Assembly: GCA_028703495.1 (NCBI GenBank) | Contig: JAQVMT010000009.1 | Location: 1-64,000 of the forward strand | Source of the DNA: Clostridia bacterium | GTDB taxonomy: Bacteria > Bacillota > Clostridia > Christensenellales > CAG-314 | Length of the DNA stretch: 64,000 bases | Reading direction: 5' to 3' | Shown here: one piece after another, positions 18,574-26,984 of the stretch | How positions within the stretch are numbered: position 1 is the stretch's first letter | Layout of the letters: each line of letters begins with the position of its first letter | Notes under the pieces: generated by a model | Seen by the model: only the letters and a program-made list of their open reading frames with translations | Databases searched by the model: none | What the model was told of the DNA's origin: nothing | Translations under genes and position numbers: made by a program

Positions 18574-19134
18574 ATGAAAAGGATATTATTGCATATTTGT
18601 TGTGCGCCATGTTCTGTGATGTGCATCGAGAGCCTGCGCGAAGAAGGCTTTCAAATCGATGGACTTTGGTTTAACCCGAATATCCACCCTTTTACCGAGT
18701 ATAAAAGTAGGCGCGATACGCTGATTGAGTATGCGAAGAGCATTGAACTTCCGCTTGAGGTGATTGACGACTACGGTTTAAGGGAGTTTGTCCGCAAGAC
18801 CTACGATTGCATGGACGATCGTTGTCAGGTGTGCTACGACTTGCGGTTGGAGAGGGTGGCGGAGCTTGCCAAAGCCAACGGCTTCGATGGTTTTTCCACG
18901 ACACTTTTGATTAGTCCCTATCAAAGGCACGACCTGATTCGCGAACGCGGCGAGTTTTTCGCACAAAAATACGCGTGTGAATTTTTGTATCGCGATTTTC
19001 GTCCCTTGTTTAGACAGGGACAGCAAAAAGCGCGCGATGGCGGTTTGTATATGCAAAAGTATTGCGGCTGTGTCTTCTCCGAGGAGGAAAGATATTCCCC
19101 AAAATATCGGACAAAAAATAAAGACGGCAAGTAA
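18574..19134 (+). CDS. queH: Epoxyqueuosine reductase QueH
   Basis: 186 residues, typical of the DUF208/QueH family, a non-homologous replacement of cobalamin-dependent QueG. It catalyses the last step of queuosine synthesis, reducing epoxyqueuosine to queuosine in tRNA. The paired cysteines are intact: 'HICCAPCS' at the N-terminus, 'DDRCQVCYDLRLE' in the middle, and 'YMQKYCGCVFSEEERY' at the end, which hold the [4Fe-4S] cluster and a second metal. No other queuosine gene lies nearby. The TAA stop lies in the loop of a strong terminator. Confidence 0.95.
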   Translation: MKRILLHICCAPCSVMCIESLREEGFQIDGLWFNPNIHPFTEYKSRRDTLIEYAKSIELPLEVIDDYGLREFVRKTYDCMDDRCQVCYDLRLERVAELAKANGFDGFSTTLLISPYQRHDLIRERGEFFAQKYACEFLYRDFRPLFRQGQQKARDGGLYMQKYCGCVFSEEERYSPKYRTKNKDGK

Positions 19135-19147
19135 GCCGTCTTTTTTA
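19122..19147. terminator. Bidirectional terminator between queH and dnaA
   Basis: AGACGGC pairs with GCCGTCT around a loop that contains the queH stop codon; TTTTTT follows on + and AAAAAATAA precedes, so it can serve both convergent genes. Confidence 0.85.
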
Positions 19148-19202
19148 TATCTATAATACCGATTCTCATCAAGACACAAGCTTTCTTTGCTTATGAAAAG
19201 AA

Positions 19203-20552
19203 CTATCTTTGTAGAATACTGTTTTTAATGTCCTTTACAATGATTGCGGTTTGGGAATTTTCATCGGCGATAAGTTCCTGCACCTTATTTCGCGCGTGGA
19301 TCACGGTGGTGTGGTCGCGGCCGCCGAAATACTCGCCGATAGCGGTAAGCGGCATACTCAACAAATCCGTCACAAGGTATATGCAAATTTGTCGCGGCTC
19401 CACAATCTCCTTGGTTTTCTTCTTGGAGAGTAGATCCGATTTGCTTACCTTGGAGTATGCGCAGACGGTGTCCACGATGTTGTCGATTGTAATTATTTCC
19501 TCTAAATAGTCCTTGTAGTCCTTCAAGGCATCGTTTACAAGGTTTACATCGTTGTAGCTTCTTTCGGTAAGGTTGGCAAAGCTCACAACCTTTGTAAGCA
19601 GTCCCTCCAATTCTCGGATATTGCTTTGAACCTTTTGAGCCAAAATGCCCAAAACCTCATCGCTCATATCATATATTTCCATTTGACGGGCTTTGGTTTT
19701 TAAAATAGCGACTCTCATTTCAAAGTCGGGTTGTCCGATGTCCGCCGTCAATCCGCCCTCGAATCTAGTCCGCAATCTTTCCTCCAACGGACGAATCTCC
19801 CGCGGAGGTCGATCTGAAGTGATGACAATCTGTTTCGAAGCAAAATACAGAGCGTTGAAGGTGTGGAAAACCTCCTCCTGCGTGGATTCGGTCTTGGCAA
19901 TAAACTGTATATCGTCGATCATTAGGACATCGGCATTGCGGTAAACGCTCCTAAAGCGTTTCATTCCGTCGTTTTTCTTGCTGTCACGCAGAGCCTCGAT
20001 TAGGTCGTTGGTAAACTTCTCGCTGCTGACGTAAACGCATTTAAGCTGCGGCTTGTTTACGCTTAAATAGTTGCCAATTGCGTGCAAAAGGTGCGTTTTA
20101 CCCAAACCCACACCTCCGTAGATAAACAGAGGATTGTATTTGGTTCCGAGGTTTTCGGCGGCGGCTTTTGCGGCGGCGGCAACAAGTGCGTTGGACTTTC
20201 CCACGACGAAGTTGTCAAAGGTGTATTTTTGAACGAAGACATCGCTTTTGACGTCCTCTTCCTTCTGCTGTTCCTCGATGAATAATTGAAAGTCCGCCTC
20301 CTGCACGGGGGTAATAATCTCGATTCCCGCCATGTTCGGATAGGCTTCCTTGAGCTTCTCGTTAAGCGTCGAAAGATACTGCTTTTCGATAAGCGTTTTT
20401 GCCGCATTAGACTCCGTGCGCACGATTAGATAGTCGTTTACCACGCAAAGCGGTGTTAAGGGCTTTATCCAAATATCAAAAGTCAATGCGGAAACGAGAG
20501 GCTCTACAGCGGTTTGCAGACTTTTCCAAATTTCATATGCGTTGTTATTCAC
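19203..20552 (-). CDS. dnaA: Chromosomal replication initiator DnaA
   Basis: 449 residues from the GTG at 20552, which has AGAGGA upstream and gives the expected start 'MNNNAYEIWKSL'; the longer ATG start in the ORF track adds a non-conserved tail. It binds DnaA boxes at oriC and melts the origin as an ATP-bound filament. The AAA+ Walker A 'GGVGLGKTHLLHAIGN', Walker B 'VLMIDDIQF', arginine finger region 'RLRTRFEGG' and C-terminal box-binding signature 'GGRDHTTVIHARNKV' are all present. dnaN does not follow; queH converges instead. I found no convincing cluster of TTATCCACA boxes next to it, so oriC need not be here. Confidence 0.97.
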   Translation of the reverse strand: MNNNAYEIWKSLQTAVEPLVSALTFDIWIKPLTPLCVVNDYLIVRTESNAAKTLIEKQYLSTLNEKLKEAYPNMAGIEIITPVQEADFQLFIEEQQKEEDVKSDVFVQKYTFDNFVVGKSNALVAAAAKAAAENLGTKYNPLFIYGGVGLGKTHLLHAIGNYLSVNKPQLKCVYVSSEKFTNDLIEALRDSKKNDGMKRFRSVYRNADVLMIDDIQFIAKTESTQEEVFHTFNALYFASKQIVITSDRPPREIRPLEERLRTRFEGGLTADIGQPDFEMRVAILKTKARQMEIYDMSDEVLGILAQKVQSNIRELEGLLTKVVSFANLTERSYNDVNLVNDALKDYKDYLEEIITIDNIVDTVCAYSKVSKSDLLSKKKTKEIVEPRQICIYLVTDLLSMPLTAIGEYFGGRDHTTVIHARNKVQELIADENSQTAIIVKDIKNSILQR

Positions 20553-20595
20553 ATTATCCTCTTTTTTGAAACGGCGCGACCGTCCCGAGTTTGGT

Positions 20596-20624
20596 CTTAT
20601 AAAGGCGTTGACAAAATACGGCAA
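20596..20624 (-). promoter_or_regulatory. dnaA promoter candidate
   Basis: On the minus strand: TTGCCG, 17 bp, TATAAG, about 45 bp upstream of the GTG start. No DnaA box is obvious in the leader. Confidence 0.45.
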
Positions 20625-20729
20625 AAGCGGATATTATCGCGTTTATGCCGTAATTGCATTAATAGGGGCGACTCTAATATTAAGTTGCGCCTAATTTCTG
20701 CATTTTGGCGAGTGGATTAGTATCAGAAT

Positions 20730-21212
20730 TTACTTTATGTACTTGGCGGCAGTGCATTTATCGAGATAAATACAATTCTCCGTCCAAAGGTTTATACAGG
20801 TGATTATGCTGTAAATAATTGTAATCAGTGTCAGATACCAGCCGATTCCGAATCTTGCGGTATATGTGGACGATGAGTAGTCGGAAATCATGGTAGCGAT
20901 CTTAAATGTCGTAAGCATGAATATTGTCAGCAAATATAGACAATACACCGAGTATGCGGCTTGTTGCGGAAGTTTGTTGGTCTTTGTAAACGCAAACATA
21001 AGCACTACTCCGATAAACCCGACGAGTAAAGCGATAGGAAACAGAAAACTTGTTTCATAAAGGGCATATTCCGTGCGGAATACGTTACCCGAAAAATTAG
21101 TGATCAACGCTTGCTCAACGACAAAAAAGGGTGTACACATAAATATCGTGGTAAGCACAAGCGTCAAAAACGCGTGAATTTCAATGCTGAAATACGAGTA
21201 TATTTTCTTCAT
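20730..21212 (-). CDS. Hypothetical four-helix membrane protein
   Basis: 160 residues from the ATG at 21212, which has GGAGG 6 nt upstream; the ORF-track start at 21323 lies in a repeat-containing leader. Four hydrophobic segments are visible ('IEIHAFLTLVLTTIFMCTPF', 'FLFPIALLVGFIGVVLMFAF', 'YCLYLLTIFMLTTFKIATMI' and 'WYLTLITIIYSIITCINLW'). No family motif is recognised. It has its own promoter about 150 bp upstream and faces away from the CYTH-HAD gene end. A role cannot be inferred from the dnaA neighbourhood. Confidence 0.7.
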   Translation of the reverse strand: MKKIYSYFSIEIHAFLTLVLTTIFMCTPFFVVEQALITNFSGNVFRTEYALYETSFLFPIALLVGFIGVVLMFAFTKTNKLPQQAAYSVYCLYLLTIFMLTTFKIATMISDYSSSTYTARFGIGWYLTLITIIYSIITCINLWTENCIYLDKCTAAKYIK

Positions 21213-21269
21213 AATTAACCTCCGTTGCGCGGTGCTTTCGCACTCGGCATAAACCAACATTCTCCGAAC

Positions 21270-21355
21270 ACGGTATTCAAGTTTTCGGCTCGGCTGTCTC
21301 GACATTACGAATACGGTATGCAAGCCCTCGGCTCTGCTGTCGCGAGTAATAATCC
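21270..21355. repeat. Two-copy tandem repeat, 43 bp, in leader
   Basis: ACGGTATtCAAG...TCGGCTC.GCTGTC.CGA occurs at 21270 and 21313 within the predicted 5' leader of the 20730-21212 gene. The copies are imperfect. Confidence 0.55.
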
Positions 21356-21365
21356 ATTACATAAT

Positions 21366-21394
21366 ATTTTAATACCAAGCGGTCGATTTGTCAA
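21366..21394 (-). promoter_or_regulatory. Promoter of small membrane protein gene
   Basis: Minus strand: TTGACA, 17 bp, TAAAAT. It is followed by a leader of about 150 nt. Confidence 0.65.
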
Positions 21395-21587
21395 ATGCAA
21401 AGGGCGGTAAAATGCGATAAATCCCTATCTTTTGAATTTTATCGGCGATACGGCATTGACTTCCTATAATTTTGTATGCGATTGCAATACTTATTACCGA
21501 ACACATTTCTGCGATTGCGAAGCTTTTCTCGAACACAATTATGTGATACAGGTTACTCCCGAAAGGTTTGTAAGGGAATAAGAAGGC

Positions 21588-23015
21588 TTAAACGTGGTCG
21601 AACACCTCATCGGGCGATTGTGCGATTCCGACAATATTTGGAAAACAGAGCATATCGGAAATCTTGCCGAAGCCATAACTCACGGCAATCGTGTCGATGT
21701 TATGCAAAGCCGCTCCCTCCGCATCGTATGAAGAATCGCCGACAAGCACGGATGAAGAGGTGTTGAAGCAGAAATGCTCCCTCGCGTACTTCAATACCGA
21801 GTACTTGTCCTTTATGCCCGCTTCGTATATGCCGCCCGCGACATAATCGAAGTACTGCGCAATATTCAACCTAACCAGCAGGGCTTTTGCAATGTCTACG
21901 CTCTTATTAGTGGTGAGGACCACTCGCTTATTCGCCTTTTTAAGCCGTGAAAGCAGGCTTGCCACTCCCTCGTAAAGGGTGATATACTGCGAAGCGTCGG
22001 TTTCGTCGTATATTCTTTTGTAGTATGTCATCGCTTCGTTTGCACGCTCTGCTCCCAAATGGCGGGTAAAGGAAAGAGTCAAGGGTGGACCTATGCAGGT
22101 GGAAAAATCCACGTTAGAGCAATCCTTTCCGAAATGCTCCAGGGTTAGCCGAAAGCATCTTGAAACAGCGTTAAAGCTGTTGACAAGAGTGCCGTCAAAG
22201 TCAAAAAGCACGGTGTCATATTCCTTGCGAGGGCGGATCGATTGCACAAACTCACACGACTTTGAGGAAAACACCCTTTCGGATCCGATTGCCGCAAAAT
22301 AACTCTTCAAACCGCCGATGTTATCGTTTTCGCAAAGCTCATATTCAGCTTGAAAACGGGTATTGCCGTTGAAGGAGTATTTGTCGAATTCGACCGACTT
22401 GTCATCGATAACAACCGACCGCCGTTGCGTGGTAAGCGTGCCCAAAAAACGTTCGTCGCCCGTCGCCGCTCCCAAAAGCTCTAGCTGTTCACGAGCGGTT
22501 ATCCCTCGGTTTATGAAACGTTCGAGGTCGTTTTGCGTAATTCGTGCCGTGTTCTCCGTGCAAATGCGAACGTCACCGTCCTTGCGCTTGGTTTTCAAAG
22601 TAAGCACGCATTCTGTCATAAAAGGATAGTCGTGCGTGACCAAAAAGCCTAAAAGACAGTTATCGTATCTCTTTGTGCAGTTGTTCGCATCTTGTGCAGT
22701 GTCGCCATAGAAGCGATTGATTGAGTCATAGGTTAACCCGACGGGCATTTGCATGCTTGGCTCTTTTTCGCCGTTTGCTTTTTCGCAGTTGCCTAAGCCT
22801 TGATGGGCTTTGTTTAACAAGCCGATTTGAACGCATTTACTCCGATTAATATCGCAATTGATTTCGCTTGGCGCGGAAAAGCTGCGCCTTGCGCGCAAAA
22901 CTCTCTCATCGTCGATGTGAAAGTAAAAATTCTGCTCGAAAACGAAGGGTGCATCACCCCTTTCATACTGTTCCTCTGTCAATGTGAACTTGATTTCTGA
23001 CTCCGTAGTTATCAT
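21588..23015 (-). CDS. CYTH domain - HAD phosphatase fusion protein
   Basis: 475 residues; AAAGGAAAG precedes the ATG. The N-terminal 240 residues resemble a CYTH domain (class IV cyclase/thiamine-triphosphatase/inorganic triphosphatase tunnel): 'TESEIKFTL' (ExExK-type), 'FYFHIDDERVLRARR', 'TLKTKRKDGDVR' and 'RRSVVIDDKSVEFD'. About 85 extra residues separate the second and third strands. The C-terminal 210 residues are a HAD phosphatase of the phosphoglycolate-phosphatase type: motif I 'FDFDGTLVNS', motif II 'VVLTTNK', a Lys in 'AGIKDKYSVLKYA', and motif III 'VLVGDSSYDAEGA'. Both halves act on phosphate compounds, so a two-step (tri)phosphatase is conceivable; the substrate is unknown. Confidence 0.85.
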   Translation of the reverse strand: MITTESEIKFTLTEEQYERGDAPFVFEQNFYFHIDDERVLRARRSFSAPSEINCDINRSKCVQIGLLNKAHQGLGNCEKANGEKEPSMQMPVGLTYDSINRFYGDTAQDANNCTKRYDNCLLGFLVTHDYPFMTECVLTLKTKRKDGDVRICTENTARITQNDLERFINRGITAREQLELLGAATGDERFLGTLTTQRRSVVIDDKSVEFDKYSFNGNTRFQAEYELCENDNIGGLKSYFAAIGSERVFSSKSCEFVQSIRPRKEYDTVLFDFDGTLVNSFNAVSRCFRLTLEHFGKDCSNVDFSTCIGPPLTLSFTRHLGAERANEAMTYYKRIYDETDASQYITLYEGVASLLSRLKKANKRVVLTTNKSVDIAKALLVRLNIAQYFDYVAGGIYEAGIKDKYSVLKYAREHFCFNTSSSVLVGDSSYDAEGAALHNIDTIAVSYGFGKISDMLCFPNIVGIAQSPDEVFDHV

Positions 23016-23104
23016 TCTTTCCTTTGATTTTTAACGCTTATTATGACGAGTGTAGGGTTCCCGTTGCGGTAGCAATAGGAAAATCATGCAACGCTCCGAT
23101 CGCG

Positions 23105-23210
23105 AAAATGTAGTTTGTTTCGCTTAAATTCTTGTAATTAAGTAGTTTGTTTGGCTTAAAGCTTTGCAGTTAAGTAGTTGTATCGCTTAAATTTTCGCGG
23201 TAAAAAGGCT
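23105..23210. repeat. Degenerate tandem repeat downstream of XRE gene
   Basis: Three imperfect copies, about 42 bp each, of a GTAGTTTGTtTcGCTTAAA-ttcttg block between the XRE gene stop and the CYTH-HAD start. Confidence 0.6.
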
Positions 23211-23219
23211 TGGTTGCGC

Positions 23220-23429
23220 TCAATCTCGGTGGTCGGAAATTCCGAGTAGGTAATCCGCCGACACCGTAAAGTAAAAGCAGAGAGAGTAAATGTCGGAGGC
23301 ATCGGGTTGCGACAACTCCTGCTCCCAAAACATTACTGTAAAGCCGTCCACTCCCAACGCACGCCCGACAGCCGAACGACTGACACCTCTTTCTATCCTC
23401 AATTGTCTGATTCTTTGCGCGATAATCAT
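23220..23429 (-). CDS. Small XRE-family HTH regulator
   Basis: 69 residues, only a Cro/CI-type helix-turn-helix: 'IAQRIRQLRIERGVSRSAVGRALGVDGFTVMFWEQE' (quoted in part) with the usual five-helix layout, ending in 'SADYLLGISDHRD', typical of short XRE proteins. GGAG precedes the ATG. It probably binds DNA as a dimer. Its promoter overlaps a perfect 16-bp palindrome, suggesting autorepression. It is the only gene of its transcript that I can see. Confidence 0.9.
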   Translation of the reverse strand: MIIAQRIRQLRIERGVSRSAVGRALGVDGFTVMFWEQELSQPDASDIYSLCFYFTVSADYLLGISDHRD

Positions 23430-23519
23430 TTTTGCTCCGTATTCTTATTGCTTTTTAATGCAAACGACGATGGTCAATTCGCAATAGTTCATATATAGAT
23501 ATGTATTAGCGCCTATATC

Positions 23520-23548
23520 AGTATACAATAACTGCATACGTTTGTCAA
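23520..23548 (-). promoter_or_regulatory. Promoter of XRE gene
   Basis: Minus strand: TTGACA, 17 bp, TATACT; leader of about 90 nt before the ATG at 23429. Confidence 0.75.
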
Positions 23549-23556
23549 TTGACAAA
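23541..23556. promoter_or_regulatory. Perfect 16-bp palindrome, operator candidate
   Basis: TTTGTCAATTGACAAA is its own reverse complement and covers the -35 hexamer of the XRE promoter. XRE repressors commonly bind such dyads. Confidence 0.55.
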
Positions 23557-23582
23557 GGGGGCGCGTCAAGATTTTGTGGAAA

Positions 23583-23613
23583 TAAAAACCTCGCAAGTGC
23601 GTACCTTGCGAGG
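23583..23613 (-). terminator. Intrinsic terminator, minus strand
   Basis: CCTCGCAAG pairs perfectly with CTTGCGAGG around a 7-nt loop; on the minus strand TTTTTA follows. It lies about 300 bp beyond the end of the GLUG lipoprotein gene. The + strand ORF at 23549-23941 runs through it and is not supported, so 23614-23916 holds nothing recognisable. Confidence 0.75.
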
Positions 23614-23916
23614 TCAAAAAGGGGGAGGATTTATCCCAATGAATGGGGACCGAAACAGCCATAACACTGTATCTACGTCAATATTATATTACAAAGCCGA
23701 TTTATTGTCAATGGCTGCCTCGTCCCTGTTTTCGCCAAAAAAAGAGCTTTTTCGCTGTCTGTTTCTAAGCGGTTTTTTGACGAACGATTCATTTTCCCCT
23801 TATGCATCGCTTCCGAAAAAAATCGTTATTTTTATGCATTATACGGAAGTAATGGTCTGCATCCATAATGCGGTTCATTCGTGCATTATAACGGAGTTAT
23901 TTGCCCAAGGTTTTGC

Positions 23917-26850
23917 CTACTTGGTTTTAAAAACGGGGTAGCCTTCATCGACTGCCCAAACGTTTGCACTAAACAAAAGCGTATTGAAAACCCAATCCGC
24001 AGTTTTGAAGTTGGCTGCCGCAGTTTCGGTTCCGAAAACTCTTGCCGTTCCGGTGAGCGTTTGCTCGGTGGAATAGTAGCAATTGGTTATTGTCGTGCTG
24101 GGATTGTTTGAAAGTAATTTGCCTGCATAGTTTCTTGAAGCAACCGCCGTTACGTCGCCTGCGGCAAAGCAGTTTGTCAAGGTGCAACCCGTAGCAATTC
24201 CCACAAGACCGCCTGCGTAAGCGGTGGGAGCGGGAGCGTTAGGCGTATAGATAGGCTCCTTAATGCTTTCGGGCAAGGCTCCTTGGGTTGCGCTCACGAT
24301 AACGTCTGCGTATGAATTTGAAAGCGTTGTTTGGTACATATTGCCGACAAGTCCGCCCGCTGTTACCACGCCGGGTGAAAGTATAGTCACACTTCCCGTC
24401 GCATAGCAGTCGGAAATCGTACCGTTTTTCATATAGCCTGTCAACGCGCCTGCAGTTTGATTGCCTGCCACTGCAACATTAAGAGTGACGTTTGTTACGC
24501 CCAGATTCTTGACTGTGCCGCCGATAAATCCGAACAATCCAGAGAAGCCGTTATTTGGAGTAGTAATCGATAGGTTCTTAATCACATAACCGTTTCCGTC
24601 GAAAACGCCCGTAAATATTACATCGCCGTCGATTCCAACGGGAGTCCAAGCAGTATCTGCCATATCGATGTCCGCACAAAGAGTGTAGTTGGCTGCGATG
24701 TAAATCGCGTTTACCGCGTTAATCAATTGAGCAAAAGTTACAAGGTCGTTTTTGGTCGCAAGCTCGAAAGGAGCTTCGGCTGTTCCTTGACCATTGAACG
24801 CTAAGGGTACAATCGGCTCGGGAAGATTGGTTGCGTTGAAAAGGAAAGGCATATAGCCTTCAACAAATTGCCATTTTTCGGCGGAAAGTAACAATGTTTC
24901 CTTCAGCCAATCGGTCTTTTTAAAGCTAGCAGCCGCAGTTTCGGTTCCGAAAACTCTTGCCGTTCCGGTGAGCGTTTGCTCGGTGGAATAGTAGCAATTG
25001 GTTATTGTCGTGCTGGGATTATTTGCAAGTAATTTGCCTGCATAGTTTCTTGAAGCAACCGCCGTTACGTCGCCTGCGGCAAAGCAGTTTGACAAGGTGC
25101 AACCCGTAGCAATTCCCACAAGACCGCCTGCGTAAGCGGTGGGAGCGGGAGCGTTAGGCGTATAGATAGGCTCCTTAATGCTTTCGGGCAAGGCTCCTTG
25201 GGTTGCGCTCACGATAACGTCTGCGTATGAATTTGAAAGCGTTGTTTGGTACATATTGCCGACAAGTCCGCCCGCTGTTACCACGCCGGGTGAAAGTATA
25301 GTCAAGCTTCCCGTCGCATAGCAGTCGGAGATAGCTCCTGCTTTTACGTATGCTGCGATTACGCCCGCAGTTTGATTGCCTGCAAGTGCAATGTTTATAT
25401 TAGCATCTACGACACCTAGGTTCTTTACGGTTCCGCCTATAAAGCCGAACAGTCCCGAGTATTTGTTGCAGCTAGTCACCGAAAGATTGACTATTGTATA
25501 GCCGTTTCCGTCGAAAACACCGGTAAATATCACGTCACCCTCAACTCCGATGGGCGTCCAGTTTACGTTTGCAAGGTCGATGTTGCCCGTCATTTTGAAG
25601 TTGGCGGCGACGTAGGCTTCGTTTGCAGCATTGATTACTTCGGCAAGCTTAATTAAGTCGTCCTTTGTGGCAAGCTCGAAGGGAACCTCCGCCGTTCCCT
25701 CTCCGTTGAACACGGGAGCAGGACGAATTTCGACAGCAGCGATAAGTGCAACCGCATTATCATAGGCGGCGACTAAAGCTCTCGTGCCGATAGCGTTTTG
25801 CATAGCATCTATACCTTCTGCGAGATAACCTTGAATAAGAGTCCAGTTATCGGCGGTGTAGTTTTTCTCGTTTAAAGCGTTAACATAATTGTTGAGCTGT
25901 TGAATTTTTCCTGCGCGTTGAGCATCGGCAGCTGCGTTGTCCTCCACAATTGTGGATATTTTACGGATTGCAACGATTGCTTCGTCGTACAGCGTTTCGG
26001 GAACGGGCGCGCCACCCTCGTAGTTTACAATGCTTTGGTAGGCGGCATTGTAAATGTCGGAAAGAGCCTTCCAATCCTCTGCGTAATAGTCGGCTTCGGC
26101 GTAGTTTGCGATAAACGATACCATAAGCTCGGCGATTGTGGGTACCGCTTCCATATCGGCAACAGCTTTTCCATACTCCTCGTTCATAGCTTCAAGGGTT
26201 TCCGCACCGTCAATAGCTTTCAGAAGGTCGTTAAGAAGCTTTGTCAGGGCGTTGTAATCGGCGGAGGTGTAACGATAGTGGAAGTACGGCGCGATGAGTT
26301 CACCGTAAATTTCCTTCGCTGCGGCAGTTAGATCGGTTTTGAGTAGCTCGATATCCTCCTTCCACACGGCTGTTAAGGTAATGTCGTTGGTAACGGCAGC
26401 TGCAAAGTTATAAATTGCACCGTTGTAAAACCAGCCTTGGAAAATATGATACTCGTAAACGGGAGTTTGCGGTTGAGTAACCGTTGCGCCGCTTTCGATC
26501 GTTTTTTCAGCGTTATCTTCGCCGTTGCCGAATACGAAGGTTACCGTATACTCTACGATAGCGGGTTCAATTGGCGTCCAGCGCGCTTTTAATGTAATGT
26601 TTTGTTCCACGGACGAGGTGAAGTCGAATTCCACATTGTTTGCATACCAGCCCGCAAAGATGTAGCCTTCTTTTTCGGGAATAGCGGGAATATCGGCTTT
26701 TTTGCCGCCCTCTACTTTTATGATAACGGGTTCGGTGCCGTTGTCGGCGTCAAACGTGATCCTATACACCGTTCCCGGGGTACAGGCGGCAAAGACGAAT
26801 GCCGTAATCAAGCAAAGCATTATTAGTAACGTGACAAATCTTTTTTTCAT
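23917..26850 (-). CDS. Surface lipoprotein with InlB and GLUG repeats
   Basis: 977 residues; AGGAG upstream of the ATG. A lipoprotein signal peptide with lipobox FAAC (Cys23) anchors it outside the cell. Two InlB B/Flg_new repeats follow ('EGYIFAGWYANNVEFDF', 'YHIFQGWFYNGAIYNF'), then about 210 residues of helical FIVAR-like repeats ('YTSADYNALTKLL'). Two large domains with GLUG-type beta repeats ('YSGLFGFIGGTVKNLGV', 'AGGLVGNMYQTTL') occupy residues about 390-670 and 690-977. The two halves share about 390 bp of nearly identical DNA 915 bp apart. GLUG and InlB repeats occur in adhesins and secreted proteases; here no catalytic domain is present, so adhesion or binding is the likely role. Confidence 0.88.
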   Translation of the reverse strand: MKKRFVTLLIMLCLITAFVFAACTPGTVYRITFDADNGTEPVIIKVEGGKKADIPAIPEKEGYIFAGWYANNVEFDFTSSVEQNITLKARWTPIEPAIVEYTVTFVFGNGEDNAEKTIESGATVTQPQTPVYEYHIFQGWFYNGAIYNFAAAVTNDITLTAVWKEDIELLKTDLTAAAKEIYGELIAPYFHYRYTSADYNALTKLLNDLLKAIDGAETLEAMNEEYGKAVADMEAVPTIAELMVSFIANYAEADYYAEDWKALSDIYNAAYQSIVNYEGGAPVPETLYDEAIVAIRKISTIVEDNAAADAQRAGKIQQLNNYVNALNEKNYTADNWTLIQGYLAEGIDAMQNAIGTRALVAAYDNAVALIAAVEIRPAPVFNGEGTAEVPFELATKDDLIKLAEVINAANEAYVAANFKMTGNIDLANVNWTPIGVEGDVIFTGVFDGNGYTIVNLSVTSCNKYSGLFGFIGGTVKNLGVVDANINIALAGNQTAGVIAAYVKAGAISDCYATGSLTILSPGVVTAGGLVGNMYQTTLSNSYADVIVSATQGALPESIKEPIYTPNAPAPTAYAGGLVGIATGCTLSNCFAAGDVTAVASRNYAGKLLANNPSTTITNCYYSTEQTLTGTARVFGTETAAASFKKTDWLKETLLLSAEKWQFVEGYMPFLFNATNLPEPIVPLAFNGQGTAEAPFELATKNDLVTFAQLINAVNAIYIAANYTLCADIDMADTAWTPVGIDGDVIFTGVFDGNGYVIKNLSITTPNNGFSGLFGFIGGTVKNLGVTNVTLNVAVAGNQTAGALTGYMKNGTISDCYATGSVTILSPGVVTAGGLVGNMYQTTLSNSYADVIVSATQGALPESIKEPIYTPNAPAPTAYAGGLVGIATGCTLTNCFAAGDVTAVASRNYAGKLLSNNPSTTITNCYYSTEQTLTGTARVFGTETAAANFKTADWVFNTLLFSANVWAVDEGYPVFKTK
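24016..25322. repeat. Near-identical 390-bp repeat pair inside GLUG gene
   Basis: Segments about 24016-24407 and 24931-25322, offset 915 bp (305 codons), differ at only a few positions that I could see, whereas the flanking parts of the two GLUG domains have diverged clearly. This fits recent gene conversion or partial duplication. Confidence 0.85.
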
Positions 26851-26930
26851 ACTTTTTCTCCTTTTTTATTTTGATTAACGCGATATGATATTCGCGCTGA
26901 AAATCTTTTAAAACGATGGAAATTTTTTTC

Positions 26931-26971
26931 GAAGTCGCATAGACTTGGTAGCAATAAATCTATGCGACTTC
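26931..26971. other. Perfect 13-bp inverted repeat
   Basis: GAAGTCGCATAGA and TCTATGCGACTTC flank a 15-nt loop between the LRR protease and GLUG lipoprotein genes. T runs are on the + strand on both sides, opposite to the direction of both genes, so as a minus-strand terminator it would lack its U tract. An operator or processing site is also possible. Confidence 0.65.
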
Positions 26972-26984
26972 AGTGACTTTTTTT

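Noticed and set aside
20553-20735. oriC next to dnaA
   Set aside because: No cluster of TTATCCACA-like boxes or AT-rich unwinding element that I could recognise.
23549-23941. 130-codon + strand ORF
   Set aside because: Runs through the XRE promoter palindrome and a minus-strand terminator, and has no ribosome site or domain pattern.
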